This document shows positions 36,301 to 44,440 of a DNA stretch of 64,000 bases, in pieces. The notes beneath the pieces were generated by a model. That model made no database searches, was not told where the DNA came from, and saw only the letters and a program-made list of their open reading frames with translations. Where the stretch lies: assembly GCA_035450685.1 (NCBI GenBank), contig DAOTNF010000011.1:8017-72016 (forward strand). The letters run 5' to 3'. Made by a program: the position numbers and the translations under genes. The stretch's first letter is position 1; every line of letters begins with the position of its first letter. This stretch comes from Syntrophosphaera sp035450685. Its GTDB lineage: Bacteria > Cloacimonadota > Cloacimonadia > Cloacimonadales > Cloacimonadaceae.

Positions 36301-39300
36301 GCAACCTCTCCATCCTCACCATCAAGGGCAACCAGGCTTGGACATCCAACTATCCCGTGTGGACATATACCACAGCCTCTCCCGCCAGGGCCAGGCAGAG
36401 CAGAAACGACAATTACCAGCCTACTTCGCTGACTGCCAGCACCAATCTGCCCAACCTGAAGTTGAAGATCTTCCCCACCCCGGGAATGCTCTATCCTCCG
36501 CGGGAACTGACCGCCAGCGCCACCCACGGATCGGTGACCCTCACCTGGCAGGCCCCGATGGAGGGAACCCCTACCGGATACAAGGTCTATAAGAACAACA
36601 CCGCCCTCACCACTGTGACCGGACTGACTTACACTGATACGGCTGTGACCGATGGCACAACCTATAGCTACAAGGTAACCGCGCTCTACGGCAGCGATGA
36701 GTCAGACCCCACCGCCACCGTGACCGCCACCCCCAACATGTATGCGCCAACCAACCTGGTTGCCACCGGCGGCGACTCTGTGGTGATGCTTACCTGGACT
36801 GCTGCGGCAGGACGCGAAGCTGAGGAAGCTTTCAGCCTCGGTTCCAAAGACCGCGCCATCAGCAGTTACCGGATCTACCGTGACGGCGCCGCCCTCACAA
36901 CCGTGACCGGCACCTCTTACAGCGATACTAACGTCACCAACGGCACCACCTATAACTACTATGTGACCACCCTCTATACCAACCCCGCGGGTGAATCCGC
37001 TGCATCGAATACCGCCTCAGCAACTCCCAATATAGTGACTGAGGTTATCATCGGCACGGGCACCGGCTCCAACGGCACCAGCACCGCCTGCCCCATCAAC
37101 GTATATTACCAAAGCCTGCACGGACAGTCGGTTTATACCGCCGCTGAACTCAACGCCGCCGGAGTGGTAGGCCCTATCAATATCACCCAGATCGGTTTCA
37201 ATGTAACAGGCCTGCCAACCAAATCCATGCCCAACTTCATTGTCCGCATGGGACATACGACTGCCGCCAACGTCTCCAGTTGGATATCCACAGGCCTCAC
37301 CCAGGTCTGGAGCAGCAGCTCCTACCAGCCTACAGCCACTGGCTGGAACATGTACACCCTTTCCACCCCCTTCCTCTGGAACGGGATAGACAACATTGTC
37401 GTGGACACCGCCTTTGGCCTGATCGGTTCCTACAGTTCCAGTGGCACCACCCAGTACACATCTGTGACCAACGGTTACCGCTATGTGCGCAGCGACAATT
37501 CTGATCAGACCAACATCTTTAGCGGCGGTTACAACTCCTCCTACCGACCCAACCTCAAGCTGACCCTGCAACCCAACCAGTCTGGCCCCGTGATCCTGGT
37601 CAATCCCACAACCCTCGCTTATGGCGATGTGGCCGTGGGCAGCACCGACACGAAGACCTTCACCATCCAAAATAGCGGCGACCAGACCCTCACCGGCACC
37701 ATCACCACCCCCACGGGTTACACCGTGGCTGCGGCACGCAATTCCACGGAAGCCCCGCTGGCCGGAAAGGAAAGCCGCAACAGCCTGAGCTTCAGCATCA
37801 ATGCCGGCGCAACCAAGACCTACAACCTGACTTTCGCGCCCACCGCTGTGGCCTCCTACAACGGCAACGTGGTGATCGCCAACAACTCCAACAACAACAC
37901 CAGCGTCAACATCGCGGTGAGCGGCACGGGCTACATCCCGCCCACCATCAGCATAGACAACGACTCCCTCTACGCCTACCTGCAGGTGGGTACCCAAGGT
38001 GCGGACAGCTTCACCATCACCAACACCGGCAGCCAGACACTCACCTTCAGCATCAGCATGACTGAACTGGGCTCCAGAGCCGGCAACCTGCTGCAAGCGG
38101 CTTCCGCTCAGGAGAAGAGCATCGCGGGCAGCACCCTCACCCTGGACGCCAGCAGCTACCTGCCCGGCACCACGGTGGACTGGACCTTCACCGCCACCAA
38201 CGCCAGCACGGACGTAGAGTGGCTCAGAGACGTGATCATCAGCTTCCCCGCCGGGGTCACCGTGAACAGCGCCACCAACTTCGTGGGCGGCAGCGGCGGA
38301 GATATGACCCCGGATGTGACCAGCGGCAACGGCGTGACCATTACCTGGCACGGTGAAACCTCCTACGGCTACGGCGTAATCAAAGGAGGCGAATCCGCTT
38401 CCGCCACGGTAAATGTGACCATCGGCTCCAGCTTCGGCGGCAACCTCACCCTGCCCTGGACCCTGAACGGTGATATCTACGGTTCCGAGCCCCACACCCT
38501 CTCCGGTTCCAATGTGCTGACCCAGGATTCCCCTCCCATTCCCTGGCTGAGCGTACAGCCTCTCAGTGGCAACATTGCCGCGGGACAGAGCCAGACCATC
38601 ACCGCCAACTTCTCTGCTGTCGGCATGGCAGTGGGCACCTATGAAGCGATGCTCACCATCCATTCCAACGATCCCCTCAATCCCACCCTGGACGTGAGCG
38701 CCACCATGGACGTCTGGGATGAAATAGTTACTGACCCTCTGATTGCTGTAACACCTGCCTCAGTTTCAGGAACAGCAGTGGAAGGAACCAGCACCACAGC
38801 CACAGTGACCGTGACCAACAACGGCGGAGCAGCCCTGACTTGGAGCACATCCTCCAGCTTCGCGGCCTGGGGAACAGTTAGCCCAGCCTCCGGCACAATC
38901 GCGGCTGGCGGCAACACTGTGCTGACCCTTACCCTGAACGCCGCAGCGCTTACAGCCGGAACCTACAACGCCAACATGTTGATCACTTCCAACGCGGTCA
39001 ACGAACCCAGCCTCACCGTTCCGGTCAGCTTCACAGTGGAAGCTTACGTAGAGCCCAAGGATATCCGCTTCATCGCGGAATGGGAACCCGCCACCGGCGT
39101 CCTCATTGCCTACGCCAACGGTTTCGGCCTGCCCTACCCCATGATCGCCGACCTCTCCAACCGCGGACAGGTTCACGTTCTGGTCACCTCCAGTAACCAG
39201 GGTAATGCCAGCAGCCAGCTCTCCTCCAACGGTGTGAACATGAGCAACGTCAGCTTCATCATCCGTGATGGAGTCAACACCTATTGGACCCGCGACTACG

Positions 39301-40856
39301 GCCCCTGGAGCATCTTCGACACCAACGGCGAGATGGCCATCGTGGACTTCCGCTACAACCGGAACCGTCCCTATGACAACGCCGTCAACGCGGTCCTGGA
39401 TGACCATTTTGGCTTCGGTTATTACTATATGCCCCTGGTAGCCACCGGCGGCAACGTGATGACTGACGGCCAGGGCAAGATGATGTCAACCAACCTCATC
39501 ATGACTGAGAACGATGGAGTTCAGAATTCCCAAGTTACCGAATACAGCTACACCCTGGCTGAGATCGAGGACTTGGTGGGAGAATACCTGGGCGTGAATG
39601 AATACTTCATGTATGCTGACCCGCTCTCCAACTCCAGCATCGATCACATCGACTGCCACGCCAAGCTGCTGGATGTGGACAAGGTGATGATCGCCCGCGT
39701 GCCGGTTGGCCATTCCAACTACACAGCTCTGGAAAATGTGGTGGACTACTGGGAGTCCAAAACCTCCAGCTACGGCACTCCCTATCAGATCTTCCGCGTT
39801 GACCAGACCAGCGAAAACGAACCCTACGCCAACTCCTTCATCTACAACAATAAAATCTACGTCCCACAGTGGAACTCGACCGCTTCAGCGGCTGACCTGG
39901 CCGCCATCGCAGCCTATCAGGCCGCCATGCCGGGTTACACCGTGCAGGGATATTACAATAGTTCCTGGCTCTCCGACGACGCCGCTCACTGCCGCGTGCA
40001 CACCATCTTCGATGAGCAGATGATCCACCTCGCACACGTGCAGCCGACTTCGGCGACTGCCAACAGCTATGTGACCCTGGACGTGACTATCACCCACAGC
40101 AATCCGCTGAACGGTGGCAGCACCTACATCGCCTACCGCCACAGCACCACAGGACAGTGGATGACTGTACCCCTCACCCAGGTCTCAGGCAACAACTGGA
40201 CAGCCAGCGTGCCCACACCCGCACTGGGACAGACGCTCTACTACTACATCCTGGCCACGGACACCACTGGCAGAACAGCCCAGTTGCCACTCTGCGGCGC
40301 TGGCGATCCCTTCGAGCTGCTGGTGGACACCGCAGGCGCAAACAACGCCCCCACCATAGCCTTGCCCGAAACCTTCGAGTTCGACATGAACGGCAACCTG
40401 GTGGTGGATTTCGGCCAGTATGTTGATGACGTGGATGGCGACACCCTGACCCTCAGTTACAGCGGCAACACAAATGTGAACGTTGCCATCAACGGTCTGA
40501 CCGTCACCTTCACCGCCACCGCGAACTGGTACGGCATCGAGGCCTTGACCTTTACGGTCAGCGACGGCACCGACACAGCCAGCGACGGCGTGAACGTGAA
40601 AGTCAACCTCACCTGGCTGGCAGTGCCAGATGTCAGCATCAGCTATGTCGATGCCACCCCCGACTATGTAAAATTGCAGTGGAATGCCATAACCAACGCA
40701 AACTACTATCAGATTTGGGCAAGCACTGACCCCTACGGAACCTACAGCTTCCTGGGACAAACCACAGATACTTACTGGAACGATATGGATCTCAGCCACG
40801 CGATGCGCTTCTACAAAGTGATCGCCTCCAATGAGTCCTATCCATACGCCAAATAA
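33336..40856 (+). CDS. secreted fusion: arginine-gingipain-like C25 peptidase plus peptidylarginine deiminase
   Basis: 2506 residues, preceded by an AGGAGGATC site. In order: signal peptide (1-21); gingipain propeptide-like region (about 25-215); C25 peptidase (about 230-565) with NGESD Asp384, His432 (VGHGS) and Cys465 (VACVNG); gingipain-type Ig domain (about 566-645); CARDB-like beta domains; two copies of a ~170-residue domain starting VIIG (about 882 and 1237); fibronectin III domains (about 1055-1235); ASH-like and other Ig folds; a PPAD-type deiminase (about 1906-2250) with Asp1987, Arg2009/Arg2011, His2104/Asp2106 and Cys2219; and cadherin- and fibronectin-like ends. Spacing Asp-His (48) and His-Cys (33) equals RgpB Asp163-His211-Cys244. 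Predicted action: cut after Arg, then convert the exposed C-terminal Arg to citrulline. No SPNP-type sorting domain is visible at the C terminus. The middle is more GC-rich than its neighbours. Confidence 0.9.
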   Translation: MKRLVVFLALLTLLVCTAAAETVTLGSGVNSVTVMSSSATETVLQYRIGSFEKIPVNIDGSEWYHILMPKEGISQEKGYPQLPVFNRSIIIDNNALMALDIYDLEYQDIELPVAPSKGVITRNIDPATIPYVFDEVYSRNAFYPATPAELSDPYIMRDFRGIVVKTTPFAYNPATRTLRVYTAYKIRVHAAGVDTLNTLDRSRTSISRDFVSLYENRFINWNSFRYTPVDDSFGKLLVICHTNYMSAIQPYVNWKIQKGVPTELVEWSTIGSTATQLQTYIQNRYNADNNLTYVQLVGDAPQIPTLTHNNGGSDPSFSLVAGSDNYPDIFIGRFSAETAAQVTAQINKAIAYERDVTTSDTWLSRALGIASDEGGSGGDNGESDIAHMNNIRTDLLNYGYTSVDQIYDPGASASTVTTNVNAGRGFMNYVGHGSNTSWVTTGFNNTNASALTNGTKTPFIMDVACVNGNFVSITCFAEAWLRNANGGAVAMYASSINQSWSSPMRAQDEVTDLLVAEAKTTVGGLYYNGSCEMMDAYGSDGVNMFKTWHIFGDASLSSRTKTPIAMNVTHPSSITSGTTSVNVSTGVNNTLVAITYNNVIYGRAFTNSSGNATITLSNPPTGTLNYTITATAHNRVTYVGTIAQTVSAGPWMEVTAANYDDANNDIPEYNESGYFDVTFKNSGTSAASGVTAILSCSTSGITITDNSHTISSLAAGASVQANDAYAITIANNVPDGTVANFTITMTMSGYDPWTYNFSKTINAPALAFGNMTISDPTGDNDGLLDPGETATISIVLNNSGGAASLAGSGTLTCSTSGITVVNGSASFTAISAGGYATLNFTVTAASSMAEGTLAAFVFNAVAGQYSANTTVNVEVGAPMEVIIGNGTSTQSYPIDRYYNYSSHEAIYLTSEIGTAGTIKSIGFYKASGADVNPIESVTVYMKNTSSNTLADGTYSTTGYTQVYSGTWPNTATSGWMEVNLDNQFAYDGSNLSILTIKGNQAWTSNYPVWTYTTASPARARQSRNDNYQPTSLTASTNLPNLKLKIFPTPGMLYPPRELTASATHGSVTLTWQAPMEGTPTGYKVYKNNTALTTVTGLTYTDTAVTDGTTYSYKVTALYGSDESDPTATVTATPNMYAPTNLVATGGDSVVMLTWTAAAGREAEEAFSLGSKDRAISSYRIYRDGAALTTVTGTSYSDTNVTNGTTYNYYVTTLYTNPAGESAASNTASATPNIVTEVIIGTGTGSNGTSTACPINVYYQSLHGQSVYTAAELNAAGVVGPINITQIGFNVTGLPTKSMPNFIVRMGHTTAANVSSWISTGLTQVWSSSSYQPTATGWNMYTLSTPFLWNGIDNIVVDTAFGLIGSYSSSGTTQYTSVTNGYRYVRSDNSDQTNIFSGGYNSSYRPNLKLTLQPNQSGPVILVNPTTLAYGDVAVGSTDTKTFTIQNSGDQTLTGTITTPTGYTVAAARNSTEAPLAGKESRNSLSFSINAGATKTYNLTFAPTAVASYNGNVVIANNSNNNTSVNIAVSGTGYIPPTISIDNDSLYAYLQVGTQGADSFTITNTGSQTLTFSISMTELGSRAGNLLQAASAQEKSIAGSTLTLDASSYLPGTTVDWTFTATNASTDVEWLRDVIISFPAGVTVNSATNFVGGSGGDMTPDVTSGNGVTITWHGETSYGYGVIKGGESASATVNVTIGSSFGGNLTLPWTLNGDIYGSEPHTLSGSNVLTQDSPPIPWLSVQPLSGNIAAGQSQTITANFSAVGMAVGTYEAMLTIHSNDPLNPTLDVSATMDVWDEIVTDPLIAVTPASVSGTAVEGTSTTATVTVTNNGGAALTWSTSSSFAAWGTVSPASGTIAAGGNTVLTLTLNAAALTAGTYNANMLITSNAVNEPSLTVPVSFTVEAYVEPKDIRFIAEWEPATGVLIAYANGFGLPYPMIADLSNRGQVHVLVTSSNQGNASSQLSSNGVNMSNVSFIIRDGVNTYWTRDYGPWSIFDTNGEMAIVDFRYNRNRPYDNAVNAVLDDHFGFGYYYMPLVATGGNVMTDGQGKMMSTNLIMTENDGVQNSQVTEYSYTLAEIEDLVGEYLGVNEYFMYADPLSNSSIDHIDCHAKLLDVDKVMIARVPVGHSNYTALENVVDYWESKTSSYGTPYQIFRVDQTSENEPYANSFIYNNKIYVPQWNSTASAADLAAIAAYQAAMPGYTVQGYYNSSWLSDDAAHCRVHTIFDEQMIHLAHVQPTSATANSYVTLDVTITHSNPLNGGSTYIAYRHSTTGQWMTVPLTQVSGNNWTASVPTPALGQTLYYYILATDTTGRTAQLPLCGAGDPFELLVDTAGANNAPTIALPETFEFDMNGNLVVDFGQYVDDVDGDTLTLSYSGNTNVNVAINGLTVTFTATANWYGIEALTFTVSDGTDTASDGVNVKVNLTWLAVPDVSISYVDATPDYVKLQWNAITNANYYQIWASTDPYGTYSFLGQTTDTYWNDMDLSHAMRFYKVIASNESYPYAK

Positions 40857-40872
40857 CACATCAATAAATAGG

Positions 40873-40903
40873 AAAAGCCCGGCTTCGCAACCGGGCTTTT
40901 TCT
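40873..40903 (+). terminator. rho-independent terminator after the fusion gene
   Basis: AAAAGCCCGG and CCGGGCTTTT form a 10-bp stem around CTTCGCAA, and the T-run continues. It starts 17 bp after the stop of the C25-PAD gene. Confidence 0.92.
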
Positions 40904-41412
40904 GTTTGCCTCTCTATATCTGGAAAATGAAAATCCAATATCACCCTCATGTCTCGATGTCCCACCGTCAACCTATTGATGTCCGGATGACAAACAGCCC
41001 AGCGATTGCTCAGCGTTCAATCAGCGATCAGCAAGCGATGAGCATATGAGGGCCGTGTGAGCCGCGACTTTGCCCCCCTTTGCAAGTGATTGTGATCCTT
41101 GTATCTTCTTGGGGTCAACCTTAACCCGGTGAGGGATGACCTAAGGATGATGGCACCAAAGCCTGTAGCAGCAAAGGAGAGAGACGTTAAGGATATTGCA
41201 TAATGTTGACTGCTGTTCCATGCTTGTGACATAATGCTGCCTGATCAACGCCATACACGACAGACAGATATACAGCTTGCGCCTAGGCAAGAAATACTGA
41301 ATTGGGAGTTGGCTGCATTTGTTACAGAGACCGATGATGGCAACAACCGTTTACGGTGAAAAATGGGAATCGCATCCAGGTTCAAGATCCGGGCTGCAAT
41401 CCTGTAGGCGCC
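40904..41412. other. 509-bp gene-free region between convergent genes
   Basis: It contains repeat copy D (41106-41190, reverse orientation). The remainder shows no gene, structured RNA or promoter that I can support. It separates the convergent C25-PAD and pckA genes and is bounded by a terminator on each side. Confidence 0.5.
41106..41190 (-). repeat. dispersed repeat core, copy D
   Basis: The plus strand reads TTCTTGGGGTCAACCTTAAC...GGATGACCTAAGGATGATGG...GCAGCAAAGGAGAG. It matches copy C except that the segment after AAAGGAGAG has lost the ATG. Hairpin arms CCTTA and TAAGG are kept. Confidence 0.78.
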
Positions 41413-41440
41413 AAAAAAGCCCGGCGTAGTCACCGGGCTT
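41413..41440 (-). terminator. rho-independent terminator after pckA
   Basis: On the minus strand AAGCCCGG, an 8-base loop and CCGGGCTT are followed by TTTT. It lies 23 bp past the pckA stop. Confidence 0.85.
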
Positions 41441-41462
41441 GATATAGGTTGGCACAGAAGGA

Positions 41463-43193
41463 TCAGATCTGCAGGTTCAGGGCGTCCACAACCATTTTTT
41501 GCAGCTCTGGTTTCTCTTTCAGGTCGCTGCCCATCAGGAAATCCCTGCGTTGCTGGAAACGGTCCTTAAGCAAGCTGAGATACTTTTCAGGATTGCCACG
41601 CTTGGCGGGATCATAACGGTCGTAGTAGCCGGGCAGAATCTTTTCCACGCTTTCCCGGGTGGGGATCATGGCACCGGGCAGCAGGTTCCACTCCTCCCAC
41701 TCGAGTTGATCGAGCAGGATGGCGGTTTGCAAAGTGAGTGATGTTTTGAGAGGTATGGGCTCCAGAACATCATCGGACTCTTTCCAATAGCCGCGTGAGT
41801 TAAAGCAGTAGAAATCCGCGCCGTTGTCGGCAACCTGGATAAAGGCTTCCACGTCGCGGTAGAGTTCGTAAACCCTGAAAGGATTGGCGAAAGGCTCGAA
41901 AACCAGCTTTTGCAATTCTTCTTCGGTCACGTTTTCCGCGCGGTTGCGCTGGGTCATCAGAGCCGCGCCCATGGCGATGGCCAGATGCTTGTTTTTAAGC
42001 CGCACGGCCGGAGGCAGCACCGAGTCTTTCATCAGCCAGACAAGGGCCTTGGGGAACGAGCAGCGGTTCACATATTTGCCCAGCAAACTGCGATCCAGCA
42101 AGGCGCGTCCGTTTTGGTTGCGGGTATCCTGGCCTATGGGCAAACGCTTGCCGTCCAGTTCAAGAACTGTGTGGTTCATAACAGCCAGGGCATATTTCCA
42201 GTCCGGATGATCCGGCGGGCGGCTGTCGGTTTTGTCGAACAGGGTCGGCTCCCACACGCGGCAGAGCTTGTTTTCCAGATCGATCTGGAAGGCATCGTCG
42301 TGGAGCACGACTTTTGATACTCCGGCGGGCATGGTGCCGGCATTGTCGTGGCTGTTGGTATGGGATGATTTACCAGTTCCGGAAAGGCCGTAGAAGGCGA
42401 TGGAGCGTTTACCCAGAGCGTGGTATTTGGGATCGTCGCAGGTGCTGAAATCCAGCTCCTTGATGCCGCCATGGCAGGCAGCCATGCCAATGCGGATACC
42501 GGAAGTCCAGGCCAGGGTGAGCGTGCCCTTCTTGCGTTCGCCAAAATAGCGCATTCCCAGGTTCACGATCACATTATGCTTTTCGTCCACCAACGCCAGT
42601 TGGGGCGCGCCCACGTTGTTGTAGAAAGGATCATCGCAGGTCCATTCGTTGAATGCCACAAGGATGATATCCTGGATCGGCAGCTTGGGGCTTTTCTCAT
42701 ACTGCTCACGGAGCTGCTCGTATGGGGCAAAGTTGAGCAACCAGTTATAGAGGTTGACCACATCCGTTTCGGTGGTCACAAATGTGGCTTTGATCATCAG
42801 GTCCTTATCCATGCCCAGGATTGCCTCGGCCTTGATAAGCGGATAGTGTTGCATCTGCCAGACTGCCTCGCGGAAATCTCCTTCCAGCTTGTTCTTTTGG
42901 GAAGGGTCCAGGCGATGGTAAAAACGGCGGGCTTTGGCGGTGCGCCCGATGATTTTGCCGTGGCAATCATCCAGCACCCTGGCGTCAGCGGGAAGATTGT
43001 GCAGCTTTACGAACTCCGGATAGACCGGAAGGTCGGTGACAATCACACCCGGCTGCTTTTTGGCCATTTCATAAGCCTGGCGGATGTCGAGCTTGCGAAC
43101 GTTGTTGTCGTTGATTAGTGTTTCCGCAATGGCGCGGATGGGAGACATCTCCTTTAGATTGCTGTAGTATTCAGCACTGCTCTTGCTTGCCAT
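41463..43193 (-). CDS. pckA: phosphoenolpyruvate carboxykinase (ATP)
   Basis: Interconverts oxaloacetate plus ATP with phosphoenolpyruvate, CO2 and ADP. The product is 576 residues from the ATG at 43193, preceded on the minus strand by GGAGGAAATC. It has the PCK kinase-1a loop GLSGTGKSSHT, FNEWTCDD-type residues and the HDDAF segment. The protein is longer at its N terminus than E. coli PckA (540). It is last in the minus-strand run and has its own terminator, so it may also be transcribed separately from the SPT-like gene 59 bp upstream. Confidence 0.92.
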   Translation of the reverse strand: MASKSSAEYYSNLKEMSPIRAIAETLINDNNVRKLDIRQAYEMAKKQPGVIVTDLPVYPEFVKLHNLPADARVLDDCHGKIIGRTAKARRFYHRLDPSQKNKLEGDFREAVWQMQHYPLIKAEAILGMDKDLMIKATFVTTETDVVNLYNWLLNFAPYEQLREQYEKSPKLPIQDIILVAFNEWTCDDPFYNNVGAPQLALVDEKHNVIVNLGMRYFGERKKGTLTLAWTSGIRIGMAACHGGIKELDFSTCDDPKYHALGKRSIAFYGLSGTGKSSHTNSHDNAGTMPAGVSKVVLHDDAFQIDLENKLCRVWEPTLFDKTDSRPPDHPDWKYALAVMNHTVLELDGKRLPIGQDTRNQNGRALLDRSLLGKYVNRCSFPKALVWLMKDSVLPPAVRLKNKHLAIAMGAALMTQRNRAENVTEEELQKLVFEPFANPFRVYELYRDVEAFIQVADNGADFYCFNSRGYWKESDDVLEPIPLKTSLTLQTAILLDQLEWEEWNLLPGAMIPTRESVEKILPGYYDRYDPAKRGNPEKYLSLLKDRFQQRRDFLMGSDLKEKPELQKMVVDALNLQI

Positions 43194-43251
43194 GATTTCC
43201 TCCAATTATGGCTGTATTTTTTGAGTTTCATTCTTTGTTGTATTATCCAGT

Positions 43252-44430
43252 TCATATCAGTTGCAGTTCTTTGCCTATCTTGCTGAATTTATCCAAAGCG
43301 AAATCCAGTTGCTCTTTGGTATGGGTAGCCATAAAGGAGCAGCGGATCAGACAGGAATTGGGCGGGACTGCAGGCGGGATCACAGGATTGATGAAAACAC
43401 CCTCTTCGCCCAAGCGTTTCCACATCTCAAAGGCGACTGACATTTTGCCCACATGCAGGGGAATCACCGGCGTGCAGGATTTGCCAGTATCATAGCCCAT
43501 GCCCTTGAATTCGGAAAGCATATAGTTGGTGTTTTCCCAGAGTTTGGCGATGCGCTCTGGCTCTTCCTTCATGATCTTGATTGCCTCGAGTACGCTGGCC
43601 GTTGATGCCGGAGGTAAAGAAGCAGAGAAGATCAAAGCGCGGGATTTGTGTTTAAGGTAATGGATCAGGTCTTCATCCGCAGCGATAAATCCACCCACGG
43701 AAGCCAGAGACTTGCTGAAAGTTCCCATGATCAGATCTGTGTCGGCAGTTACGCCAAAGTGCTCAGCCGCTCCGGCGCCGTTGACACCCAGCACTCCAAG
43801 GGAATGGGCTTCATCCACCATCAGGTTGGCACCGTATTGCCTGGCCAGAGACACAATATTGGGGAGGTCGGCAATATCACCCTCCATGGAGAAAATGCCA
43901 TCCACAATGATAAGGCTGTTGCTGCCCTGGATCCTCTGCAGCAACCTCTCGAGGGACTCCATGTCGTTATGGTTGAAGCGCAGCATTTTTCCCGGAGACA
44001 GTAAGCAGCCATCGATGATGGAGGCGTGGTCATACTTGTCTGTAAGCATGTATTCGTTTCTGGAGACTATGGTAGAGATGCAGCCCACATTGGCCTGATA
44101 TCCCGTGGGATAGGCCAAAGCCGCTGCTTTGCCAACCAACTCTGCCAGGGCGGCTTCTAACTCGATGTGGATATCCAGTGTCCCGTTCAGAAACCTCGAA
44201 CCAGCACACCCGCTGCCATACTTCTCCACTGCTTTGATGGAGGCTTCCTTCACTCTGGGGTGGTTGGTTAGACCCAGATAGCTGTTGGAACCCATCATCA
44301 GCATCTTCTGTCCATTGCAGATCACTTCGGTGTCTTGCTCGGAACTTATCTCGCGGAAATAGGGATAATAACCCATTGCTATGGCTTTCTTTGCCTCATC
44401 ATACTGATAGCATTTATCCAACAAGCTCAT
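43252..44430 (-). CDS. alpha-oxoamine synthase, serine palmitoyltransferase-like
   Basis: PLP enzyme of 392 residues that condenses an amino acid with an acyl-CoA. Family features are GSNSYLGL near residue 48, GSGCAGSRFLNGT (about 72-84), the DEAHSLGVLG segment and the PLP lysine in GTFSKSLASVGGF. The N-terminal MGYYPYFREI and overall wording resemble Bacteroidetes serine palmitoyltransferases (sphingolipid synthesis) more than BioF or glycine C-acetyltransferase, from memory. No biotin or threonine-degradation genes are adjacent. A sphingolipid role would suit an FCB-group outer membrane. Confidence 0.8.
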   Translation of the reverse strand: MSLLDKCYQYDEAKKAIAMGYYPYFREISSEQDTEVICNGQKMLMMGSNSYLGLTNHPRVKEASIKAVEKYGSGCAGSRFLNGTLDIHIELEAALAELVGKAAALAYPTGYQANVGCISTIVSRNEYMLTDKYDHASIIDGCLLSPGKMLRFNHNDMESLERLLQRIQGSNSLIIVDGIFSMEGDIADLPNIVSLARQYGANLMVDEAHSLGVLGVNGAGAAEHFGVTADTDLIMGTFSKSLASVGGFIAADEDLIHYLKHKSRALIFSASLPPASTASVLEAIKIMKEEPERIAKLWENTNYMLSEFKGMGYDTGKSCTPVIPLHVGKMSVAFEMWKRLGEEGVFINPVIPPAVPPNSCLIRCSFMATHTKEQLDFALDKFSKIGKELQLI

Positions 44431-44440
44431 TTATACCTCT

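Noticed and set aside
37017..38663. 548-codon open frame on the minus strand inside the C25-PAD gene
   Set aside because: It is the antisense of a GC-rich, Thr/Ser/Gly-rich coding stretch; the translation is low-complexity (Gly/Val/His/Ala) with no motif, and the plus-strand protein is clearly real.
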